Assembly: GCF_030268225.1 (NCBI RefSeq)
Contig: NZ_BSQG01000009.1
Span: forward strand, 1-64,000
Length of the DNA: 64,000 nucleotides
Origin: Nocardiopsis ansamitocini
GTDB taxonomy: Bacteria > Actinomycetota > Actinomycetes > Streptosporangiales > Streptosporangiaceae
Direction: 5' to 3'
Part shown: piece by piece, positions 57,565-64,000 of the stretch
Numbering within the stretch: the first letter of the stretch is position 1
Layout: each line of letters begins with the position of its first letter
Position numbers and translations under genes: made by a program
The notes under the pieces: model-generated
The model's input: the letters and a program-made list of their open reading frames with translations, nothing else
What the model was told of the DNA's origin: nothing
Database searches by the model: none

Positions 57565-60465
57565 ATGTCCAGTAGAGAGCACGCCCCCCGGTCGCGGGAG
57601 ATCGAGTCGGCCCTGCGCCGCCTAGGAGTCGGCGAGGTACGCACCGACTCCCTGACGCTGGGGGCGTACTCCTCAGACGCCTCGCTGTACCGGATCCTCC
57701 CCTCCGCGGTGGTCATGCCCCGTGACGCCGACGAGGTCGCCGCGACTCTGCACGCCTGCGCCGAACTCGGAGTCCCCCTCACCTCTCGCGGCGCGGGAAC
57801 CTCCGTGGCCGGCAACGCCGTGGGGCCGGGCGTGGTACTGGACTTCAGCCGGCACATGAACCGCGTCCTCGACCTCGATCCGGAAGCCCGCACCGCCCGC
57901 GTCGAGCCGGGAGCCATCCACGCCGACCTGCAACGCCGGGCCACCGGGGTCGGACTCCGCTTCGGCCCGGACCCCTCCACGCACACGCGGTGCACGATCG
58001 GCGGGATGATCGGCAACAACGCCTGCGGCGCGCGCACCCTGGGCTACGGTCGCACCTCCGACAGCGTGGTGGGCCTGCGGTTCCTCACCGGCACGGGCGA
58101 GACCCTGCGGACCACGGCACCCTCCGGCGGACGCCCGACGACCACGGGCGCGAAGCAGGCCGTCGAGGCACTCAGGAGGCTGACCGGTGACAACCTGGCC
58201 GTGATCCGCACCTCGTTCGCGACCTTCGGGCGCCAGGTGTCGGGGTACGCACTGGAGCATCTGCTGCCCGAGAACCGTTTCGACCTGGGGCGGGCGCTGG
58301 TCGGCAGCGAGGGCACCCTGGGGATCGTCACCGAGGCCACCGTCGGTCTGGTGCGCGACCCCGCCCACCGCGTGATGGTCGTCCTGGGCTACCCCGACAT
58401 CTCCAGTGCGGGCGAGGCCGCGCCCGCCGTGCTGGGGCACCGTCCGACCGCCTGTGAGGGGATCGACTCGCGGATCGTCAACGTCGTGCGCGAACGGCGC
58501 GGCCCCGGCTCCGTTCCCCCGCTGCCCGACGGGCGGGCATGGCTCTTCGTCGAACTGGTCGGCTCCACCGCCGAGGAGGCCGCGTCCGCGGCAGAACGGC
58601 TCCGCGCCGACATGGACTGCCTGGACCACATGATCGTGACCGATCCGGCCAGAGCGGGTGCGTTGTGGCGCATCCGCGAGGACGGCGCCGGGCTGTCGGG
58701 GCGGGCCCAGAGCGGCAAGCCGGCCTACGCCGGCTGGGAGGACGCCGCCGTCCCCCCGGCCGTGCTGGGCGCCTACCTCCGGGACTTCGACGAACTGCTC
58801 CTGGACTTCGGCCTCACCGGAATGCCTTTCGGGCACTTCGGGGAAGGCTGCGTGCACGTGCGGCTGGACTTCCCGCTGGACCGTCCCGGCGGCCCCGCAC
58901 GTTTCCGGGAGTTCCTCACCGCCGCGGCACGGCTCGTCGCCCGCTACGGCGGCTCCCTGTCCGGGGAGCACGGCGACGGCCGGGCGAGGAGCGAACTCCT
59001 CCCGCTCATGTACCCACCGGAGGTAATAGGACTGTTCGCCCAGGTCAAACGCATTCTTGATCCGGCGAACCTGCTCAATCCCGGCGTGCTCGTGGACCCT
59101 GACCCCGTTGACGCCCGGCTTCGGGTGGCCCAGGCCCCGCCGTTGCGTACGGGGCTGGCGTTGGCCTACGCCCATGACGGCGGGGATTTCGGGCAGGCCG
59201 TGCACCGTTGCACCGGGGTGGGCAAGTGCCGCGCCGACAACACGGCCTCGGGCGGCGTGATGTGCCCCTCGTACCTGGCGACCCGGGAGGAGAAGGACTC
59301 CACCCGGGGCCGGGCCCGCATCCTCCAGGAGATGGTCAACGGCGACGCCGTGACCGGTGGCTGGCGCTCCCCCGAGGTACACGAGGCGCTCGACCTGTGC
59401 CTGTCCTGCAAGGGGTGCGCGTCGGACTGCCCCACCGGGATCGACATGGCCGCCTACAAAGCCGAGGTGCTGCACCAGTCCTACCGTCGCCGCCTGCGGC
59501 CGGCGGCGCACTACTCCTTGGGCTGGCTCCCTCGCTGGGCGAGGCTGGCCGGCATCGCCCCCCGCCTGGTCAACAGGCTCATCCGCGTTCGGGGGATCGC
59601 ACCGCTGGCCCTGCGCCTGGCCGGGGTCGATCCCCGACGGTCCCTGCCCGAATTCGCGCCCCGGACGTTCCGGCGCTGGTTCGCCGACACGGCGGACCAG
59701 CGGGTGCAGGGCGGCAAGCCGGTGGTGCTCTTCGTGGACAGCTTCACCGACCACTTCTCCCCCGAGGCGGGCCGGGCCACGGTCCTGGTCCTGGAAGCCG
59801 CCGGGTACTCGCCCACCATCACCGACCAAAAGGTCTGCTGCGGCCTGACCTGGATCTCCACCGGTCAGCTCACGGCCGCACGGCGCATCCTGGGAACCGC
59901 CGTCGACGCTCTGGCCGGCCCGGCACGACAGGGCGTGCCGATCGTGGGCGTCGAACCGTCGTGCACCGGGGTGCTGCGCGGTGACGCCGTCGAGCTGCTG
60001 GCCAGCGGGGCGGCAGCCGAGGTGGCCGCCGCGACGCGCACCCTCGCCGAGTTGCTGGGCGCCGACCCCGACTGGCGTCCGCCCCGCTTGGAGGGGGTGT
60101 CCGTGGTCGCACAGCCCCATTGCCACCACCACGCCGTCATGGGCTGGAGCCCCGATGCCGAACTGCTCCAGGAGGCAGGGGCCGAGATACGCAGGCTCGG
60201 CGGCTGCTGCGGCCTGGCCGGGAACTTCGGTGTCGAGCGCGGGCACTACGAAGTGTCGCTGGCGGTGGCCGGACAACAGCTGCTGCCCGCTGTGGAAGCG
60301 GCCGCCCCCGAGACGGTGATCCTCGCCGACGGGTTCTCCTGCCGCACCCAGTTGTCCGACCTCACCGACCGGAAGGGCGTCCACCTGGCCCAGTTGCTAA
60401 AAGAGCATCTCGACGGCGCAGGAAACACCGGGCGCGACCGATCACCCACAGGTCGGAAGCCATGA
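57565..60465 (+). CDS. FAD-binding and Fe-S-binding oxidoreductase (GlcD-GlcF / D-lactate dehydrogenase-like fusion)
   Basis: 966 aa from ATG 57565 (MSSREHAP; ATG 57556 would add three residues). Residues about 35-240: FAD_binding_4 domain (VVMPRDADEVAATL, PLTSRGAGTSVAGNAVG, GGMIGNNACGARTLGYG, GSEGTLGIVTEATV). About 260-515: FAD-oxidase C-terminal domain with GHFGEGCVHVR and SGEHGDGRARSELL. About 545-640: Fe-S ferredoxin part with C-x5-C (CTGVGKC) and MCPSYL, then CLSCKGCASDCPTG. About 755-930: two cysteine-rich CCG domains (KVCCGLTW; GGCCGLAGNFG) that pass electrons to the quinone pool. Oxidises a 2-hydroxy acid such as D-lactate, glycolate or 2-hydroxyglutarate. Regulated by the divergent GntR protein. 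Confidence 0.94.
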   Translation: MSSREHAPRSREIESALRRLGVGEVRTDSLTLGAYSSDASLYRILPSAVVMPRDADEVAATLHACAELGVPLTSRGAGTSVAGNAVGPGVVLDFSRHMNRVLDLDPEARTARVEPGAIHADLQRRATGVGLRFGPDPSTHTRCTIGGMIGNNACGARTLGYGRTSDSVVGLRFLTGTGETLRTTAPSGGRPTTTGAKQAVEALRRLTGDNLAVIRTSFATFGRQVSGYALEHLLPENRFDLGRALVGSEGTLGIVTEATVGLVRDPAHRVMVVLGYPDISSAGEAAPAVLGHRPTACEGIDSRIVNVVRERRGPGSVPPLPDGRAWLFVELVGSTAEEAASAAERLRADMDCLDHMIVTDPARAGALWRIREDGAGLSGRAQSGKPAYAGWEDAAVPPAVLGAYLRDFDELLLDFGLTGMPFGHFGEGCVHVRLDFPLDRPGGPARFREFLTAAARLVARYGGSLSGEHGDGRARSELLPLMYPPEVIGLFAQVKRILDPANLLNPGVLVDPDPVDARLRVAQAPPLRTGLALAYAHDGGDFGQAVHRCTGVGKCRADNTASGGVMCPSYLATREEKDSTRGRARILQEMVNGDAVTGGWRSPEVHEALDLCLSCKGCASDCPTGIDMAAYKAEVLHQSYRRRLRPAAHYSLGWLPRWARLAGIAPRLVNRLIRVRGIAPLALRLAGVDPRRSLPEFAPRTFRRWFADTADQRVQGGKPVVLFVDSFTDHFSPEAGRATVLVLEAAGYSPTITDQKVCCGLTWISTGQLTAARRILGTAVDALAGPARQGVPIVGVEPSCTGVLRGDAVELLASGAAAEVAAATRTLAELLGADPDWRPPRLEGVSVVAQPHCHHHAVMGWSPDAELLQEAGAEIRRLGGCCGLAGNFGVERGHYEVSLAVAGQQLLPAVEAAAPETVILADGFSCRTQLSDLTDRKGVHLAQLLKEHLDGAGNTGRDRSPTGRKP

Positions 60466-60555
60466 CATACGTCATCGCCCGGCCGGGAGAACCGCACCGT
60501 CCGCTGGTGACAGCAGCGTCTACACCGGCGGGGGCCGACTGAATAGGTTCGGCCT

Positions 60556-62145
60556 ATGGACACCCAGCAGCGAACCCCCGCGCAGCAGCCACCGACGGCC
60601 GTGTGCGCGCCACGAGCACCCGGACGGGTCTGGGGCGCCGCGCTCCTGGCCGGAGCCGTTGTCGGCGGCCTGGCCTTCTGGACGATGCCGACCACCGGAC
60701 CGACCACGTTCACGGCCGAGGGCGATCCCGAGATCGCCGCCGCGGTCAACAGCGCGGTGGCCGGACGCGAGCACGTCTTCCAAGGGCTCTCGGCCGCCTC
60801 CGCGACCGACAACGGGGTCGCCACCTCAACGGCGGGCACCACCGACGGCGACACCCCGGTCACCGGCGACACCCCCTTCGAGACCGGCTCGGTCTTCAAA
60901 CTGTTCACCGCCATGACGCTGGCCGACATGGCGGAGAAGGGCGAGGTGGAGCTGGACGACACGGTCGGCGAGATCTTCTCCGACCTGGAGTTCGCCGACC
61001 CCGCTGTCGCCACCGTCACCCTGGAAGAACTGGCGACGCACCAGTCGGGTCTGCCGAGCATCCCCGCGGGCTACGGTCTCGTGAGCCTGGGCCACCCACT
61101 GGTGTTCACCGACCCTTTCGCGGGCCTGCCCCCCGTCACCGAGTCCCTGGCCGCTGCTGCCGAGACTCCGCAACGCGGCGAATGGAACTACTCCAACTTC
61201 GGCTTCGCGACCCTGGGAGCGGCGCTGTCCGAGGCCGCGGGGCTGCCCTTCCCCGAACTGGTGCGCGAGCGCGTACTGGATCCGCTGGGCATGGACGCCA
61301 CCGGGATCGTGGGTGCGGACATCCCCGCCGGCGGGGTTCCCGAAGGTGGCGCGATGCCGCACTACGAGGCGGGGTCCCGCAGCCAGGTGTGGGGGGTGTC
61401 GCACTACGCTCCCGCCGGGGTCGGGACCTGGTCGACCACCGGTGACTTCGTGCGGTTCGCGGAGGCGGTCCGGGCCGGCGACGCCCCGGGGCTGTCCGCT
61501 CTGGAGCCCCTGCGGGACGGCCCGGTGGAGACGATGCGCAGCGGGCTCGGCTGGCAGGTGAGCGAGCTTGCGGACGGCACCGTGCGGCACTGGCACGACG
61601 GCGCGACCTACGGCTCGGGGGCGTTCCTGGCCGTGGAGGAGGACAGGAGCGTGGTGGTGCTGGCGAACAGCGCCCCGTTGACGGTGCCGATGGTGGGACT
61701 GGCCGTCCTGGAGCCGGATGCCGGACACTCGGTCGGCGACCTCGGAGCGGTCGCGCCGAGCCGGGCTCTCGGGCTCGCGCTGACCCTGCCGCTGCTGGTC
61801 GTTCCCGTCGGACTCGCGCTGGCGCTGATGGCCGGGCGAAAGACTCTCGTCACCCGTCGCCACCTGGACCGGTTGCGCCTGGTGTCGATGCCCCTGGGCG
61901 CCTTCGCCGTGGTCCTGTCCTCGCTGCGCTGGGGCAGTTGGGCGGCCACCCCGCACCTGCTGTGGGCGCTTGCGGTCGGTTTGCTGGGCACCGCGGTGGT
62001 GGTCGGCGCATGGCACTGGCGGCGGGTTCCGACGGTGCGCGCGACCTGGCTGCCGGTACGCCTGGGGGCGTTCGTCCTGTCGACGACGGTCTCCCTTGCG
62101 CTGATCGGCACCATCGGCTGGGCGGTCGCGGTCTCCGTGGGCTAG
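60556..62145 (+). CDS. Serine hydrolase, class C beta-lactamase-like, with membrane anchors at both ends
   Basis: 529 aa. N-terminal helix (GAALLAGAVVGGLAFW), then a beta-lactamase/transpeptidase-like domain outside the cell (about 55-390): S-V-F-K as SxxK, W-N-Y-S-N as YxN, and HDGATYG in the HxG position. Residues about 400-525 add four membrane helices (LGLALTLPLLVVPVGLAL and following). Similar proteins act on D-Ala peptides, esters or cell-wall fragments. Not a resistance enzyme on present evidence. It stands alone, with 90 bp upstream. Confidence 0.88.
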   Translation: MDTQQRTPAQQPPTAVCAPRAPGRVWGAALLAGAVVGGLAFWTMPTTGPTTFTAEGDPEIAAAVNSAVAGREHVFQGLSAASATDNGVATSTAGTTDGDTPVTGDTPFETGSVFKLFTAMTLADMAEKGEVELDDTVGEIFSDLEFADPAVATVTLEELATHQSGLPSIPAGYGLVSLGHPLVFTDPFAGLPPVTESLAAAAETPQRGEWNYSNFGFATLGAALSEAAGLPFPELVRERVLDPLGMDATGIVGADIPAGGVPEGGAMPHYEAGSRSQVWGVSHYAPAGVGTWSTTGDFVRFAEAVRAGDAPGLSALEPLRDGPVETMRSGLGWQVSELADGTVRHWHDGATYGSGAFLAVEEDRSVVVLANSAPLTVPMVGLAVLEPDAGHSVGDLGAVAPSRALGLALTLPLLVVPVGLALALMAGRKTLVTRRHLDRLRLVSMPLGAFAVVLSSLRWGSWAATPHLLWALAVGLLGTAVVVGAWHWRRVPTVRATWLPVRLGAFVLSTTVSLALIGTIGWAVAVSVG

Positions 62146-62250
62146 CCGGGGGCGGGGTCGGCGGGCGACGGGCAGGACGGGGTCGCCCGCCGCATCGTGT
62201 CGTCGACAGACGGTGGCGCTGCGGCCACCGATCGACTACAGTCATTTTTG

Positions 62251-62266
62251 TCGAACATGTGTTCGA
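62251..62266 (+). promoter_or_regulatory. lexA box: LexA (SOS) box
   Basis: TCGAACATGTGTTCGA is a perfect match to the actinobacterial SOS box TCGAAC-N4-GTTCGA. It lies 9 bp downstream of a possible -10 TACAGT (62237-62242) and 16 bp before the ATG at 62283, so LexA would cover the transcription start of the ATPase gene. Confidence 0.85.
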
Positions 62267-62282
62267 CGGAGGGGAGGGGAGT

Positions 62283-63665
62283 ATGGCCACGGCAGCGCTG
62301 CCACAGGGCCGAGCGGCGATCCGGTCCGGTGGGGCAGGCCATTCCCCCCTCCCCGCCCACGAGGAGCGCCGGGCCTTCCGGAGCCTGGAGTGGGAGGCGC
62401 GGTCGTCTGCGGCTTTCTACCGCTCTCTAGAAAACGCGCTAGAAACACGTATAGAGTCCGAGCGCATGGACCCCGTACGCAATCCGTACGCCCCAGGTGC
62501 CGGGCAGCGGCCGCCCGAGCTCGCCGGACGCGAGCGGGAGGTCCGCCAGTTCGAGATCGTGCTGGAACGCGTGGCCCGCGGCCGCCCCGAACGCAGCATG
62601 GTGCTGACCGGTCTGCGAGGGGTCGGAAAGACGGTACTGCTCAACACGTTCCGGTCCATGGCGATCCAGCGGCTGTGGGGCACCGGCAAGATCGAGGCCC
62701 GCCCCGAGCAGTCCATCCGCCGGTCCCTCTCCGCGGCCATGCACATGGCGTTGCGCGAGCTCGCCCCACGGCACCGCGCCCCCGACCGGATCGAGCACGT
62801 GCTGGGCGTGCTGAAATCGTTCGCGCAGGCCACAACGGACGATGAGCGCACAGGCCGGGCCACCAGGACCGGCCCCCGCTGGCAACCGGGAATCGACGCG
62901 GTGGCGGTGCGCGGACGCGCCGACTCCGGCGACCTCGAGATCGACCTGATGGAACTCTTCGTGGACGCGGCCTCGGTCGCCACCGACCTGGGCGTGGGCA
63001 TCGCGCTCTTCATCGACGAACTCCAGGACGTCCCCGCCAAGGACATCTCGGCGCTGTGCACCGCATGCCACGAGCTGGCCCAGAACGGCGGTCCGCTGAT
63101 CGTGGTGGGGGCCGGCCTGCCCCACCTGCCTGCGGTCCTCTCCGCGAGCAAGAGCTACTCCGAGCGACTGTTCCGCTACGTCCGGATCGACCGGCTGAAC
63201 CGGGTGGCAGCCGACCACGCCCTCAGCGCCCCGGCGCTGGCCGAGAACGTGGTGTTCGAAGCCGAGGCCCTGGAAGCCCTTTACAAGGCGTCCGACGGCT
63301 ACCCGTTCTTCGTGCAGGCATACGGGAAGGCCACCTGGGATCTGGCGCTGCGCAGCCCCATCACCGCCGAGGACGTACGGGTCGCCGCACCCGAGGCCGA
63401 GGAGGAGTTGGCCGTTGGGTTCTTCGGCAGCCGGTACGACCGCGCCACCCCCGCCGAGCGCGACTACATGCGGGCGATGGCCGCTCTGGGCGACGAGCCC
63501 GTCGCGACCAACGAGGTCGCCGCTTCGTTGGGGCGACGGCCCGCCAGTCTCTCCCCGGCGCGGGACAGCCTGATCAAGAAGGGGCTGGTCTACAGTTCCG
63601 AGCGCGGCAAGATCGCATTCACCGTCCCGCACTTCGGCACGTTCTTGCGTCGCCGGTCGGAGTAG
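62283..63665 (+). CDS. AAA-type ATPase (AAA_16/STAND-like), probably SOS-controlled
   Basis: 460 aa from ATG 62283, behind GGAGGGGAGGGGAG. An internal ATG at 62466 (MDPVRNPYAPG) is where many homologues begin, so the first 61 residues may be an extension. Walker A GLRGVGKT at residues 110-117, Walker B GIALFIDELQD, sensor-like VVGAGLPHLP, then a helical lid and a C-terminal winged helix (EVAASLGRRPASLSPARDSLIKKGLVY). No membrane segment. Similar ORC/Cdc6-like or MalT-like ATPases bind DNA or act as chaperones for effectors. The LexA box suggests a role in DNA damage response. Confidence 0.85.
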   Translation: MATAALPQGRAAIRSGGAGHSPLPAHEERRAFRSLEWEARSSAAFYRSLENALETRIESERMDPVRNPYAPGAGQRPPELAGREREVRQFEIVLERVARGRPERSMVLTGLRGVGKTVLLNTFRSMAIQRLWGTGKIEARPEQSIRRSLSAAMHMALRELAPRHRAPDRIEHVLGVLKSFAQATTDDERTGRATRTGPRWQPGIDAVAVRGRADSGDLEIDLMELFVDAASVATDLGVGIALFIDELQDVPAKDISALCTACHELAQNGGPLIVVGAGLPHLPAVLSASKSYSERLFRYVRIDRLNRVAADHALSAPALAENVVFEAEALEALYKASDGYPFFVQAYGKATWDLALRSPITAEDVRVAAPEAEEELAVGFFGSRYDRATPAERDYMRAMAALGDEPVATNEVAASLGRRPASLSPARDSLIKKGLVYSSERGKIAFTVPHFGTFLRRRSE

Positions 63666-63720
63666 GCGTGTCCTGTGGACAACCGCTCTCCCGGCGTTTC
63701 CGGTTGAAATCCCAAAAGCG

Positions 63721-64000
63721 CTAGACGAACCGAGACGAATGCGTGGGAGTCCCCTGGCTCCTTGATACCGGCGCACTGGCCTCCCCCGGGGCCGCCGGCT
63801 CCGTGTCCGCTCGGGTACCGGTCACGGTCACCCTTACTTCTTTGCGCATCCCGTTGAGCGGTACGGCGAACACCACGTCCACTGGACGTTCCCGCCGCTG
63901 CCCCGCGAACCTCACCAGGCGCCAGCAGCCGTGTCGCCACACGTCGACGGGTTCGGTGCCGGTGAGAAAGGCGCGGCTGTCGGCCCACGCGTCGCTGGAC
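63721..64000 (-). CDS. Hypothetical protein, 5' part beyond the window
   Basis: Open on the minus strand from the right edge (first full codon at 63999) to TAG at 63721. The visible 92 residues start SSDAWADSRAFLTGTEPVDVWRHGCWRLVRFAGQRRERP, contain a strand-rich middle (VDVVFAVPLNGMRKEVRVTVTGTR) and end in a Pro/Ala/Ser-rich tail. A GTG at 63942 is inside the domain and is not chosen as the start, since coding character continues upstream of it. Family not recognised. Convergent with the ATPase gene. Confidence 0.6.
   Translation of the reverse strand, partial: SSDAWADSRAFLTGTEPVDVWRHGCWRLVRFAGQRRERPVDVVFAVPLNGMRKEVRVTVTGTRADTEPAAPGEASAPVSRSQGTPTHSSRFV

Noticed and set aside
57673-60384. Minus-strand ORF of 903 codons
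   Set aside because: Antisense of the FAD/Fe-S oxidase, which has unambiguous motifs on the plus strand.
60462-60475. ATGACATACGTCAT palindrome after the FAD/Fe-S oxidase gene as an operator
   Set aside because: It lies at the 3' end of the gene, 80 bp from the next start, with no regulator or promoter context; probably chance.
60556-62145. Antibiotic-resistance beta-lactamase
   Set aside because: SxxK, YxN and HDG motifs exist, but the double membrane anchoring and lone context point to a general serine hydrolase, so resistance is not claimed.

Overview
This window is a 64 kb piece of high-GC chromosome from a filamentous-type actinomycete. The evidence is a cvnBCD conservon, GTG starts, many ATGA/GTGA start-stop overlaps, a fused ECF sigma/anti-sigma gene, a cobalamin riboswitch in front of nrdAB, and the order fba-DUF3151-purA-purD-purB-purC. 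The gene repertoire fits Nocardiopsaceae (Nocardiopsis or a relative), but that is inference. I saw no tRNA, rRNA, transposase, prophage or CRISPR array.

Layout. 0-1.1 kb: end of a conservon (roadblock, DUF742, small GTPase). 1.5-5.7 kb: a secreted protein with three DUF11-type repeats, then three overlapping genes for membrane-tethered DUF3558-like proteins. 5.7-14.9 kb: a flavin monooxygenase, a glutathionyl-hydroquinone reductase with a MarR regulator, a DUF4383 membrane protein with a two-domain SDR, an MMPL exporter, an alpha/beta hydrolase and a glycolipid-binding-type protein. 15.5-15.7 kb: a small frameshifted gene. 15.8-19.9 kb: nrdA-nrdB, encoding a class Ic-type ribonucleotide reductase (Phe in place of the radical Tyr) behind a B12 riboswitch. 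19.9-31.8 kb: HAD phosphatase, NYN nuclease with a TPR protein, the sigma/anti-sigma/adhesin fusion, a degenerate GGDEF-like protein, a TetR regulator with an acyltransferase, cutA, pyrE and small proteins. 32-43.2 kb: housekeeping (fba, DUF3151, purA, purD, purB, purC, murA, an unusual regulator, hisC-type aminotransferase).

43.5-60.5 kb is the most distinctive block. After a lipoprotein gene comes a catabolic island: aldehyde dehydrogenase and FadR-type regulator (minus strand), then on the plus strand a CaiB-type CoA-transferase, a crotonase, a CaiE/PaaY-like hexapeptide protein, a class III aminotransferase, TctC, a DAO-type FAD oxidase, an M29/NicX-like metalloenzyme, TctB, TctA and a TauE/SafE permease. 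A second GntR regulator and a divergent FAD/Fe-S oxidase follow. Two copies of the FadR-type site TGGTCTGACCA, one in front of each plus-strand half, indicate one regulon. The parts describe uptake of a carboxylate through a TTT transporter, oxidation or transamination of it, activation to a CoA thioester and beta-oxidation-like processing. The substrate cannot be read from sequence; candidates are a betaine/carnitine-like or omega-amino acid, or an organosulfur carboxylate.

60.5-64 kb: a membrane-anchored serine beta-lactamase-like hydrolase, an AAA ATPase gene directly behind a perfect actinobacterial LexA box, and the end of an unidentified gene running off the right edge.

Coordinates for CDS include the stop codon. 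Where the longest open frame started too early, I moved the start to a codon with a ribosome binding site, a coupling overlap or family-consistent N-terminus.
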